Assembly: GCA_008668235.1 (NCBI GenBank)
Contig: RQCP01000003.1
Coordinates: 18,839-82,838 of the forward strand
Source: Collinsella aerofaciens
GTDB taxonomy: Bacteria; Actinomycetota; Coriobacteriia; Coriobacteriales; Coriobacteriaceae
Direction of reading: 5' to 3'
DNA length: 64,000 bases
Part shown: positions 6,995-14,771 of the stretch, one piece after another
Layout of the letters: the number at the start of each line of letters is the position of its first letter
How positions within the stretch are numbered: the first letter of the stretch is position 1
Notes under the pieces: generated by a model
Databases searched by the model: none
Told to the model about the DNA's origin: nothing
The model's input: the letters and a program-made list of their open reading frames with translations, nothing else
Made by a program: the position numbers and the translations under genes

Positions 6995-8185
6995 ATGGCC
7001 AAAGAGAAGTTTGAGCGCACTAAGCCGCATGTTAACATCGGCACCATTGGTCACGTCGACCACGGCAAGACCACGCTGACCGCTGCCATCACCAAGGTTC
7101 TCTCCGAGACCGAGGGCTGCAAGGCTGACTTCACTGCGTTCGAGAACATCGACAAGGCTCCCGAGGAGCGCGAGCGCGGCATCACGATCTCCGTCTCCCA
7201 CGTCGAGTACGAGACTGCTGCCCGTCACTACGCTCACGTTGACTGCCCGGGCCACGCTGACTACGTCAAGAACATGATCTCCGGTGCTGCTCAGATGGAC
7301 GGCGCTATCCTGGTCATCGCCGCTACCGACGGCCCCATGGCTCAGACCCGCGAGCACATCCTGCTCGCCCGTCAGGTCGGCGTTCCCTACATCGTCGTCT
7401 TCCTGAACAAGTGCGACATGGTCGACGATGACGAGCTCATCGACCTCGTCGAGATGGAGACCCGTGAGCTCCTCTCCGAGTACGATTTCCCCGGCGACGA
7501 CATCCCCGTCATCCGTGGTTCCGCTCTGGGCGCTCTCGAGGGCGACGCCAAGTGGATGGACGCTATCCGCGAGCTCATGAACGCCGTCGACGAGTACATC
7601 CCGACGCCTGCTCGTAACAACGACCTCCCGTTCCTGATGGCCGTTGAGGACGTTATGACCATCTCCGGCCGTGGTACCGTTGCAACCGGCCGTGTCGAGC
7701 GCGGTGAGCTCAAGCTCAACGAGCCCGTCGAGATCGTCGGCATCAAGGATACCCAGAACACCGTCGTTACCGGTATCGAGATGTTCCGTAAGTCCATGGA
7801 CTTCTGCGAGGCTGGCGACAACGTCGGTCTGCTGCTCCGCGGCATCAAGCGCGAGGACATCGAGCGCGGCCAGGTTCTCTGCAAGCCCGGTTCGGTTACC
7901 CCGCACACCAAGTTCACCGGCGAGATCTACGTTCTGACCAAGGAGGAGGGCGGCCGTCACACCCCGTTCTTCGATGGTTATCGTCCTCAGTTCTACTTCC
8001 GTACCACCGACGTTACCGGTACGGTCAAGCTCCCCGAGGGCACCGAGATGGCTATGCCTGGTGACCACATCACCATCGAGGGCGACCTCATCCACCCGAT
8101 CGCCATGGAGGAGGGCCTGCGCTTCGCTATCCGCGAGGGTGGCCACACCGTCGGTTCGGGCATCGTCTCCACGATCATTGAGTAA
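6995..8185 (+). CDS. tuf: Elongation factor Tu
   Basis: EF-Tu delivers aminoacyl-tRNA to the ribosome. The ATG at 6995 follows GAGGAGG at 6983-6989 and gives MAKEKFERTKPHVNIG, the canonical N-terminus; the open frame extends further upstream without support. GHVDHGKTTLT (P-loop), RGITI (switch I), DCPGHADY (G3) and NKCDMVDDDE (G4) are all present, and the length is 396 residues. It follows three tRNA genes and ends at a strong intrinsic terminator. The str operon at 51-54 kb carries fusA but no tuf. Confidence 0.98.
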   Translation: MAKEKFERTKPHVNIGTIGHVDHGKTTLTAAITKVLSETEGCKADFTAFENIDKAPEERERGITISVSHVEYETAARHYAHVDCPGHADYVKNMISGAAQMDGAILVIAATDGPMAQTREHILLARQVGVPYIVVFLNKCDMVDDDELIDLVEMETRELLSEYDFPGDDIPVIRGSALGALEGDAKWMDAIRELMNAVDEYIPTPARNNDLPFLMAVEDVMTISGRGTVATGRVERGELKLNEPVEIVGIKDTQNTVVTGIEMFRKSMDFCEAGDNVGLLLRGIKREDIERGQVLCKPGSVTPHTKFTGEIYVLTKEEGGRHTPFFDGYRPQFYFRTTDVTGTVKLPEGTEMAMPGDHITIEGDLIHPIAMEEGLRFAIREGGHTVGSGIVSTIIE

Positions 8186-8212
8186 ATTAGCTCTTTGATA
8201 TAGCTGACTTAG

Positions 8213-8247
8213 AGAACCCGGCACTTATATGGGTGCCGGGTTCTTTT
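8213..8247 (+). terminator. Intrinsic terminator of tuf
   Basis: AGAACCCGGCAC (8213-8224) and GTGCCGGGTTCT (8233-8244) form a perfect 12-bp stem followed by TTT. Confidence 0.85.
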
Positions 8248-8389
8248 CTGCAATGGATATTGAGCCGTTGCTGGTGTCGAGAGGATCGATAATGGTTCTG
8301 GATGCACCGTCGATTAGCTCTCGATGGCTTCATTGATGTGTTCCAAATATGAATGGATCCACCGAGAACCAATTGACTCGAGGTTTTCA

Positions 8390-8417
8390 TTGACAGCACT
8401 TACGTGGAGCTGATAAA
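8390..8417 (+). promoter_or_regulatory. Promoter for rpmG-tRNA-Trp-secE-nusG
   Basis: TTGACA (8390-8395) is followed after 16 bp by GATAAA (8412-8417). The upstream AGGTTTTC is shared with the tRNA-Tyr promoter. Confidence 0.6.
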
Positions 8418-8464
8418 GTAACAACTCGTGCCCGTACGGGGCGGAAATGAAAGGTTCAGGATAC

Positions 8465-8614
8465 ATGCGTACTCTAGTTACTCTTGCGTGCACTGAGTGC
8501 AAGCGCCGCAACTATACGACCACCAAGAACAAGTCGACCATGCCTGATCGTATGGAGATCAAGAAGTATTGCCCCTGGTGCCGTCACCACACGCTGCACA
8601 AAGAGACTCGCTAG
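8465..8614 (+). CDS. rpmG: 50S ribosomal protein L33 (zinc-ribbon form)
   Basis: A 49-residue protein reading MRTLVTLACTECKRRNY and ending HKETR. The two pairs CTEC and CPWC are the zinc-ribbon cysteines of the Cys-containing L33 type. The ATG at 8465 follows AAAGG about 12 bases upstream. It precedes tRNA-Trp, secE and nusG, the conserved order in Gram-positive bacteria. As a zinc-containing paralogue its expression may depend on zinc supply, but no operator is visible. Confidence 0.93.
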   Translation: MRTLVTLACTECKRRNYTTTKNKSTMPDRMEIKKYCPWCRHHTLHKETR

Positions 8615-8627
8615 TCTCTAGTCACAT

Positions 8628-8703
8628 ACGCCAGTAGTTCAATTGGTAGAGCATCGGTCTCCAAAACCGAGTGTTGAGGGTTCGAGTCCTTCCTGGCGTG
8701 CCA
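8628..8703 (+). tRNA. tRNA-Trp (anticodon CCA)
   Basis: Acceptor ACGCCAG (8628-8634) pairs with CTGGCGT (8693-8699), then discriminator G and encoded CCA. The loop TCTCCAAAA carries anticodon CCA. It sits between rpmG and secE, as in many actinobacteria. Confidence 0.95.
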
Positions 8704-8712
8704 GTCATTATT

Positions 8713-8743
8713 CCGTAAGCTCCCACTTGGGGGCTTACGGTTT
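8713..8743 (+). terminator. Hairpin between tRNA-Trp and secE
   Basis: CCGTAAGC (8713-8720) and GCTTACGG (8733-8740) form a stem followed by TTTAC. The weak tail suggests partial termination or 3' processing of the tRNA, with read-through to secE. Confidence 0.55.
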
Positions 8744-8779
8744 ACTCATGTATAAGCGCATTGCGCGGAGGTAACCCAA

Positions 8780-9118
8780 ATGGCCAACAAGAAGAACAAG
8801 AAGAAGGCCCAGCAGCCGGCACCTGCCAACAAAGCTGCCGCCAACTCCAAGGTTGAGGCCAAGAAGGCCGTTGCCAAGAAGAACGAGAAGGCTGCGAAGT
8901 CCAAGAAGAACGAGAAGCCTGGTTTCTTCGCCCGCACCAAGAAGTATTTCACTTCGGTCAAGTCCGAGATGAAGCGTGTCACGTGGCCCGATAAGAAGGA
9001 GCTCGTGAACTACTCGGTCGTCGTTTGCGCTTCTCTGATCGTCGTCGGCGTCGTCATCGCTCTGCTCGATGCTGGCTTTGGCGAGGCTCTTGCTCTGTTC
9101 TCTGGATTGAGGGGCTAA
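8780..9118 (+). CDS. secE: Preprotein translocase subunit SecE
   Basis: SecE clamps SecY in the Sec channel. The 112-residue protein starts with about 50 lysine/alanine-rich residues, an extended cytoplasmic tail common in actinobacteria. The core FFARTKKYFTSVKSEMKRVTWP follows and one membrane segment lies at about residues 76-98. VTWPDKKEL is the family signature. It is 3 bases from nusG, the classical pairing. Confidence 0.95.
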   Translation: MANKKNKKKAQQPAPANKAAANSKVEAKKAVAKKNEKAAKSKKNEKPGFFARTKKYFTSVKSEMKRVTWPDKKELVNYSVVVCASLIVVGVVIALLDAGFGEALALFSGLRG

Positions 9119-9121
9119 ACC

Positions 9122-9658
9122 ATGTCTAAGCGTTGGTACGTCGTTCACACTTACTCTGGATACGAGAACCGCGTTAAGTCCGATCTCGAGCATCGCATCG
9201 AGACTATGGGCATGCAGGACCGTATCTTTGATATCGAGATTCCTATGGAGCGCGTCACCGAGATTAAAGAGGGTGGCAAGCGTGAGACCAAGGATTCCAA
9301 GATCTTCCCGGGTTATGTCCTGGTCCGCATGGAGATGGATGACGATGCTTGGACGTGTGTTCGTAACACGCCTGGCGTCACCGGTTTCCTAGGCGGCAAC
9401 GGCAAGCCCGCACCGCTTTCCCGTGACGAGTACAACAAGATGACTCGTCGTCCCGGTAAGGGCGATTCGCCCAAGCGCACCTCGGTTGATATTGAGGTCG
9501 GTACGTCCGTCCGCGTCACCGATGGCCCGCTTACCGACTTTGATGGCAAGGTCTCCGAGGTTAACACCGAGGCTGGCAAGCTCAAGGTCACGCTGATGAT
9601 CTTTGGCCGCGAGACGCCGGTCGAGCTCGACTTTAACCAGGTCGCTGTCATCGCTTAA
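9122..9658 (+). CDS. nusG: Transcription termination/antitermination factor NusG
   Basis: NusG binds RNA polymerase and links it to the ribosome and Rho. It is 178 residues. The N-terminal NGN domain begins KRWYVVHTYSGYENRVK, with FPGYVLVRM and a TPGVTGFLG motif. The C-terminal KOW domain lies around VRVTDGPLTDFDGKV. No large insertion is present. It is directly coupled to secE and followed by rplK after 120 bp. Confidence 0.97.
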   Translation: MSKRWYVVHTYSGYENRVKSDLEHRIETMGMQDRIFDIEIPMERVTEIKEGGKRETKDSKIFPGYVLVRMEMDDDAWTCVRNTPGVTGFLGGNGKPAPLSRDEYNKMTRRPGKGDSPKRTSVDIEVGTSVRVTDGPLTDFDGKVSEVNTEAGKLKVTLMIFGRETPVELDFNQVAVIA

Positions 9659-9778
9659 GTTTTCGTCCGTTCGCGCGAGCGTGCTTCTTCTGTGACTGCT
9701 CATCTCAGGAGTGCTTCTAACACGTGCGTGCTTACGATATAGCAAGTACTTCACACTCGTGATTCGAAAGGAATGACC

Positions 9779-10207
9779 ATGGCTGAGAAGAAGGTTGCCA
9801 ACGTCATTAAGCTCCAGATTCCTGCTGGTGCAGCAAACCCCGCTCCTCCCGTCGGCCCCGCCCTGGGCGCTGCTGGCGTGAACATCATGCAGTTCTGCCA
9901 GGCCTTTAACGCCGAGACGCAGGACAAGAAGGGTGACATCATCCCCGTTGAGATCTCTGTCTACGAGGACAAGTCCTTCTCCTTCATCACCAAGACCCCG
10001 CCGGCGGCTCACCTTATCAAGAAGGAGCTGAACCTCAAGTCTGGTTCCGCTAAGCCCCAGGCTGACAAGGTTGGTCAGCTCTCCCAGGAGCAGCTCACCA
10101 AGATCGCCGAGATCAAGATGCCGGACCTCAATGCCAACGACATTGACGCCGCCAAGAAGATCATCGCCGGTACCGCCCGTTCCATGGGCGTCACCATCGC
10201 TGAGTAG
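9779..10207 (+). CDS. rplK: 50S ribosomal protein L11
   Basis: L11 forms the GTPase-associated centre with 23S rRNA. The ATG at 9779 (MAEKKVANVIKLQIP) is preferred over the one at 9773 because GAAAGG at 9766-9771 is 7 bases away. The proline-rich NPAPPVGPALG loop and the C-terminal RNA-binding domain with GTARSMGV are typical, and the length is 142 residues. rplA follows after a 117-bp structured leader. Confidence 0.97.
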   Translation: MAEKKVANVIKLQIPAGAANPAPPVGPALGAAGVNIMQFCQAFNAETQDKKGDIIPVEISVYEDKSFSFITKTPPAAHLIKKELNLKSGSAKPQADKVGQLSQEQLTKIAEIKMPDLNANDIDAAKKIIAGTARSMGVTIAE

Positions 10208-10221
10208 CGATTTCTTATGGT

Positions 10222-10310
10222 AACGGCGGGTGCTCCGACCGGGGCGCCCGTTAAATGTGTGCAATAGGGCACACGATACGATGTGGGAGGGCTCACGCCC
10301 GTTTAACCAC
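10222..10310 (+). promoter_or_regulatory. Structured leader between rplK and rplA, possible L1 binding site
   Basis: A hairpin with arms CGGGTGCTCC and GGGGCGCCCG lies at 10222-10252. A second, GTGTGC/GCACAC, lies at 10257-10274. L1 represses its own operon in other bacteria through a leader that mimics its rRNA site; assigning that role here is inference only. Confidence 0.35.
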
Positions 10311-10324
10311 AGGAGGTAATGCAC

Positions 10325-11032
10325 ATGGCTAAGCATGGTAAGAGCTATAACGCCGCTGCCGAGAAGATCGACCGCGCCACGCTCTACACCCCCCTTCAGG
10401 CTGCCAAGCTCATCAAGGAGCTCGACACCGCCAAGTTCGACGAGACCGTCGAGGCTCACTTCCGTCTGGGCATCGATACTCGTAAGGCTGACCAGAACAT
10501 CCGTGGTTCCATCTCCCTGCCCCACGGCACCGGCAAGACCGTTCGTGTTGCCGTCTTCGCCGAGGGCGAGAAGGCCCGTGAGGCTGAGGCTGCCGGCGCC
10601 GACATCATCGGTTCCGACGAGCTCGTCGCCCAGATTCAGAAGGGCGAGATCAACTTCGACGCCGCTATCGCTACGCCGAACATGATGGCCAAGGTTGGCC
10701 GCATCGGTAAGATCCTTGGTCCCCGTGGCCTCATGCCGAACCCCAAGCTCGGCACCGTGACCATGGACGTCGCCAAGATGGTCTCCGAGCTCAAGGCTGG
10801 CCGCGTTGAGTACCGCGCCGACCGCTACGGCATCTGCCACGTGCCCCTGGGCAAGAAGTCCTTCTCTGAGCAGCAGCTCGTCGAGAACTACGCTGCCCTG
10901 TACACCGAGATTCTGCGCGTCAAGCCCTCTTCTGCTAAGGGCAAGTACGTCAAGTCCATCTCCGTGTCTTCCACCATGGGCCCTGGCGTCAAGGTCGATC
11001 CCGCTGTCCAGCGTGACTTCCTGGCTGAGTAA
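10325..11032 (+). CDS. rplA: 50S ribosomal protein L1
   Basis: L1 forms the mobile stalk of the large subunit. The ATG at 10325 (MAKHGKSYNAAAEK) lies 8 bases after AGGAGG at 10311-10316, whereas the ATG at 10319 is too close. The family motif GKILGPRGLMPNPKLGTVT is intact and the length is 235 residues. A strong terminator follows. Unusually, rplJ-rplL do not come next; they are 27 kb away. Confidence 0.97.
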   Translation: MAKHGKSYNAAAEKIDRATLYTPLQAAKLIKELDTAKFDETVEAHFRLGIDTRKADQNIRGSISLPHGTGKTVRVAVFAEGEKAREAEAAGADIIGSDELVAQIQKGEINFDAAIATPNMMAKVGRIGKILGPRGLMPNPKLGTVTMDVAKMVSELKAGRVEYRADRYGICHVPLGKKSFSEQQLVENYAALYTEILRVKPSSAKGKYVKSISVSSTMGPGVKVDPAVQRDFLAE

Positions 11033-11068
11033 CTGCTAGTTACTGCCTGAGTACAGCAAGCATTGCTA

Positions 11069-11107
11069 AAGAAACCCGGTTCTGCCTTGTGCAGGACCGG
11101 GTTTCTT
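11069..11107 (+). terminator. Intrinsic terminator of rplKA
   Basis: The arms beginning AAGAAACCCGG (11069) and ending CCGGGTTTCTT (11107) form a 17-bp stem with one G.T. The loop is CTTGT. A-rich and T-rich ends make it usable in both directions. Confidence 0.85.
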
Positions 11108-11120
11108 GCTATCGCGTCAA

Positions 11121-11159
11121 AACCACCATAAAGGGGACAGTGTCCCCTTTATGGTGGTT
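11121..11159. repeat. Intergenic palindrome, family R1 copy 1
   Basis: AACCACCATAAAGGGGACA (11121-11139) and its exact complement (11141-11159) flank a single G. The family shares AAACC-CC-AAA arms and a GTCCC-TTT core with copies near 13.8, 16.9 and 50.8 kb. The right arm overlaps the stop codon of the minus-strand phosphoesterase, so it also acts as its 3' hairpin. Confidence 0.8.
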
Positions 11160-11868
11160 ACCAGGGTGTTCTGGCTGTTGAAGACTCGATGGCTTCGTGG
11201 CGTTTGAGCTCGCGGCGCATGGTTTGTGAGTTGAGCCAAGCTGCTTGCCAGCCGCGGATGGGGTAGTGCGTCTGGTCGAGCTCAAACTGCGTATAGCCAC
11301 AGGCGTTGATGATCGTCGTTCCACACACATGCTGACGCTCGCGCTGAAAATCGCAACCGTAGCTTTGGTGCACATGCCCGTGCACCATGTAGTCGGGATT
11401 CCAGGATTCGAGTGCTGTGTTAAAACACTCGAATCCTCGATGCGGCAGATCGTCCAGATCACCCATACCGGCGGCGGGTGCATGGGTCAGCAGAATGTCG
11501 CACCCGCCGACCATCCTAACCTTACGCGACAGCTTACGCATGCGCTTGGACATCTCGCGTTCGGTGTACATGTTGGCGCCGTCGCGATAACGCATGGACC
11601 CGCCAAGGCCCGCAATGCGAATCCCTCGGTACGTGTACACGCTGTCCTCTACGCAGATACATCCACCCGGTGCATGACGTGCGTAGCGGTCATCGTGATT
11701 GCCGCGCACGTAGATGAGCGGTTTGTTGATGACCGTAACCAAAAACTCAAGATAGTCCGGGTCCAGATCGCCGGCGGACAAAATCAGGTCGACTCCCTCA
11801 AAGCGTTCCTTGCGAAAGCACTCCCAAAGGCATCGTTCTTCGGTATCGGCTATGGCAAGGATTTTCAT
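11158..11868 (-). CDS. Calcineurin-like metallophosphoesterase
   Basis: A 236-residue metallophosphoesterase. It has LSAGDLD (metal-bridging Asp), VRGNHDD, LLTHAPA and VHGHVH in the usual order. The first motif reads IADTEER where the family normally has D-x-H, so one metal ligand is altered. The stop codon overlaps a palindromic repeat. The start overlaps the end of the upstream ParB-like/BMP gene by 4 bp, which implies cotranscription and a linked role. The substrate is unknown; YfcE-like proteins hydrolyse phosphodiesters. Confidence 0.85.
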   Translation of the reverse strand: MKILAIADTEERCLWECFRKERFEGVDLILSAGDLDPDYLEFLVTVINKPLIYVRGNHDDRYARHAPGGCICVEDSVYTYRGIRIAGLGGSMRYRDGANMYTEREMSKRMRKLSRKVRMVGGCDILLTHAPAAGMGDLDDLPHRGFECFNTALESWNPDYMVHGHVHQSYGCDFQRERQHVCGTTIINACGYTQFELDQTHYPIRGWQAAWLNSQTMRRELKRHEAIESSTARTPW

Positions 11869-13781
11869 AGGGCAGGGACTTCCGGCTCATCGTCGAGCTG
11901 CGGAATGGTGCCTACCACGTTGTCCGCCAGCCAATTCATCTCGACAATCTGCGTGCTCGGCAGCGGAGGGAAGCCTTCGATCTGTACCACGCCGTTCTGG
12001 CTGTGGAGCTCGCCGCCAAAGGGGTTGATGGATCCCTCAACAATGCCGTTACGGAGCAACTGCACGAGTTTGCGCGTCTGGTAGGGTAGGCCCGGAGCGT
12101 AACGGATGTCGATAACGCCAGAGCTCATGCCGTACCAGTAGTTGACGGCGCGCACTTGGTTGTCATCGCTGGTCTCGTCCCACGTGCCGTGCAGAAGGCT
12201 GCGAACGATGAGCTCGTAGTAACGGCCCCAGTTCCATACCGGCATGGCGATGCCGGAAACCTTGCCATCGACCAGGCGGTGGAGTCCGTAGGCCGTAGGG
12301 TCTTCGAGCGACTTTGACATGTCAGCGCCGGTCATGACGCTCACGCCTTCGCGGCACATGGCCTCGGCAAGACCGCCGGCGGGTACATCGCCCCAGGTGA
12401 GGATAATTTGCGCGCGGGGGTCGAGCAGCGAGGCACCGATGGCAAAGGCATTGATCTCGCTGAGCGCGCCGGATGCGAAGACCGACGCGTGGTAGCCGAT
12501 GCGATGGTTGTCTGCCATGCTGGCGGCAAGGGCGCCCAGGAGGAACTTGGCCTCGTACATCTTGCCAAAGTACGAACGGACGCTTTGGTGGGGAAGGCCG
12601 ATAGAGCAGTTGAGGAACCGAACCTGGGGATACTCAACGGCAGCTCTGAGCGTGTATTCCATCAGGCGGTGCGAGGTCGAGAAGATGACGTTGTCTCCAT
12701 GTTTGACAGCCGTTTCCACGGCGGCGTAGAACACGTCCGGATCGTGACAGTCCTCGAACGCCTCGGTGCGCACGATACCGTCAAAGTGCTCATCGAGATA
12801 CTGGCGTCCTTGGTCGTGCAGACTGTCCCAGCTCGACGCCGCACAGGGGAACTCATGGATAAAGGCGATACACAGGGGGTTGGCCGTCGAATAGACAGTC
12901 TTGCCCATAAAGAAGTTGAGCACGCCGGAGGTGGACTTGGTGGGCGACTCCTCCTCATCGACGCTCGGCGCTTCGACAAGATCGACCTTGTCCTCGTCAT
13001 TTTTGCCGGCAATGACCAGCTCGCGCCAAATCTTGCACAGGCGGTTTACGACGATATCCGTCGGCGTATCCAGCAGGCGGTCCTGGTTGTACACATTGAG
13101 GTAGACGAGCATGGCGTCGGCAGGCGTAATGTCCAGGTGGTCGCCGCCTGCGCGAAGGTAGGCGCGCTTAAAGAGCAGGAAGGTGTGGCGTAGGTAGTCG
13201 ACCTTTTTCTGCGGCCATTTTTCGATAAGGTTCTGACCGAGCATCTTGGCGAGCGTCTCGTAGCTTCCCTCACGCGAGAACTCGATCTCGTATAGGGGGC
13301 AGACGCGCCAAAACGCGCAGAATTCACCGTACAGGCGGCTTTCGACGGAATCCCATGTGCCGGGGTAGAGACGGGTGACCCTGGCCGAAACCGTTGGAGC
13401 GTCCAGGAATTTGAGGACACTGACGCGTTTGTTGCCTTCCTGGACATAGAACCGATGCATGAACTCGGTGACGATGATGGGGTCGCGATAGCCCTCGGTT
13501 ACCTGGATGTCGTAGAGGTTGGACCACTTGCGGGCGAACTCGGTGTTAAACGGCAGCAGGGGCATAAAGTTGCATGAAAAGGCGGGCTGACGGCCCTTGG
13601 TGACCGTGCCGACGACCATTTCGAGCGGAATATCCCGCAGGCCGACGCTCACTCGCTGACCTAAGGGGAGCTGAGCAACCAAGCTATCGAGGTCCGTAAG
13701 GTATGGATGCTCGCTTTGGCTAATGGCGCGACGGCGTCCCTGCTCGCCGCGCTTGCGTGCTTGACGATAGGCCTCTTCCAT
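11865..13781 (-). CDS. Cytoplasmic ParB-like / BMP (PnrA-like) fusion protein
   Basis: This 638-residue protein has no signal peptide. Around residues 95-130 it reads YRDPIIVTEFMHRFYVQEG then NKRVSVLKFLD, which resembles the ParB/sulfiredoxin-like nuclease fold. From about residue 310 it matches the BMP family of nucleoside-binding lipoproteins: HDQGRQYLDEHF, then GYHASVFASGA and LTWGDVPAGGLAEA. BMP proteins are normally extracellular ABC-transporter receptors; a cytoplasmic version suggests intracellular ligand sensing. It overlaps the downstream phosphoesterase by 4 bp. Domain calls are from motif recognition; the function is unknown. Confidence 0.65.
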   Translation of the reverse strand: MEEAYRQARKRGEQGRRRAISQSEHPYLTDLDSLVAQLPLGQRVSVGLRDIPLEMVVGTVTKGRQPAFSCNFMPLLPFNTEFARKWSNLYDIQVTEGYRDPIIVTEFMHRFYVQEGNKRVSVLKFLDAPTVSARVTRLYPGTWDSVESRLYGEFCAFWRVCPLYEIEFSREGSYETLAKMLGQNLIEKWPQKKVDYLRHTFLLFKRAYLRAGGDHLDITPADAMLVYLNVYNQDRLLDTPTDIVVNRLCKIWRELVIAGKNDEDKVDLVEAPSVDEEESPTKSTSGVLNFFMGKTVYSTANPLCIAFIHEFPCAASSWDSLHDQGRQYLDEHFDGIVRTEAFEDCHDPDVFYAAVETAVKHGDNVIFSTSHRLMEYTLRAAVEYPQVRFLNCSIGLPHQSVRSYFGKMYEAKFLLGALAASMADNHRIGYHASVFASGALSEINAFAIGASLLDPRAQIILTWGDVPAGGLAEAMCREGVSVMTGADMSKSLEDPTAYGLHRLVDGKVSGIAMPVWNWGRYYELIVRSLLHGTWDETSDDNQVRAVNYWYGMSSGVIDIRYAPGLPYQTRKLVQLLRNGIVEGSINPFGGELHSQNGVVQIEGFPPLPSTQIVEMNWLADNVVGTIPQLDDEPEVPAL

Positions 13782-13837
13782 GGTGTCTACTCCCTTAGTC
13801 GTTTAAACAACGATATGAACCATGGTACCACGAATGA

Positions 13838-13876
13838 AAACCACTACAAAGATGCCTGTCCCCTTTGCGGTGGTTT
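13838..13876. repeat. Intergenic palindrome, family R1 copy 2
   Basis: AAACCACTACAAAG (13838-13851) faces CTTTGCGGTGGTTT (13863-13876) with two internal mismatches, around a CCTGTCCC core. It lies just beyond the stop codon of the minus-strand mscS gene and overlaps it. Confidence 0.65.
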
Positions 13877-14642
13877 AGGCGATGATGGGGGCGATGGCGC
13901 GGATGCAGGCGTCGGCTGCCGTGAAAGTAGTGCTGTCGTCGCTGACGATAAAGATGATCTTTCCTTTGATGCCAAAGTCGCCGATTTCGCTAAAGAGTAC
14001 GTAGGGCTCCTTGTCAAAGCCCGAGATGGGCGAGACGGCCGTTTTGGTTGCGCTCGTGAGCTCGTCTGCCAGCACGTCAAGGGAGGCCCACTTAGACGTG
14101 TCCTTTACGGCAACGGGCACGGCCACGCGCCCAAAGGGCATCAAATGCACGAGCGTGTTCTTGGAGATGTTGGAATTGGGCACAATGATGGTCTGTCCAC
14201 AGGCATCCTCAATCGTCGTATGGCGCCAAGTGATGTCTTGGACAACGCCGGATACGCCGCCGACCTCGATATTGTCGCCGGGTTTGATGATGCCCATAAA
14301 GGTCACCTGCATGCCGCCGATAAGGTTTGATAGCGTGTCCTGAAAGCCGAGCGAGATGGCGATGCCGCCGACGCCAAGAGCGGCGACGAGGGCGTTTGCA
14401 TTAATGCCAAAACAGTTGTCGAGGATAAAGCTGCCGCCAATCATCCAGATGACGGCGCGCGCGATGTTGATGAAGATACTCGATGCCGGAAGCGGGTTAT
14501 CGTCTCGGTTAAGCAGATGGTTCAGGGTCTTGGATACGACCTTGGCGGCGACGGCGGTGCCTATCGCCAAGATGACGGCCCAGATGATGTTGTGGACCCA
14601 CCGTTGCTCAAAGAAATGAAGAATCGGCTCAAACAATTCCAT
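13875..14642 (-). CDS. MscS-family small-conductance mechanosensitive channel
   Basis: The 255-residue channel opens under membrane tension and releases solutes on osmotic downshock. The start at 14642 (MELFEPILHFFEQ) follows AGGAGG by about 10 bases; the frame itself is open to 14687. Three membrane segments lie within the first 115 residues, the last carrying the glycine/alanine-rich pore helix LVAALGVGGIAISLGFQDTL. The beta domain follows with GDNIEVGGVSGVVQDITWR and IIVPNSNI. The C-terminal domain is short. It is separately transcribed from its neighbours. Confidence 0.92.
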   Translation of the reverse strand: MELFEPILHFFEQRWVHNIIWAVILAIGTAVAAKVVSKTLNHLLNRDDNPLPASSIFINIARAVIWMIGGSFILDNCFGINANALVAALGVGGIAISLGFQDTLSNLIGGMQVTFMGIIKPGDNIEVGGVSGVVQDITWRHTTIEDACGQTIIVPNSNISKNTLVHLMPFGRVAVPVAVKDTSKWASLDVLADELTSATKTAVSPISGFDKEPYVLFSEIGDFGIKGKIIFIVSDDSTTFTAADACIRAIAPIIA

Positions 14643-14686
14643 GTGGGGAAAACCTCCTAATGATCGTCCAACCATGATACCCACCA

Positions 14687-14720
14687 AGAAGCCCGTCCGA
14701 TCAAATTCGGACGGGCTTCT
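14687..14720. terminator. Hairpin downstream of the 5'-nucleotidase gene
   Basis: AGAAGCCCGTCCGA (14687-14700) and TCGGACGGGCTTCT (14707-14720) form a perfect 14-bp stem. It lies between two minus-strand genes. The flanks are only weakly T-rich. Confidence 0.65.
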
Positions 14721-14771
14721 GTGCTCGATATAAGGTTTACGCGGCGGGGCTGCAAGGCCCGGCGGTGTAGC

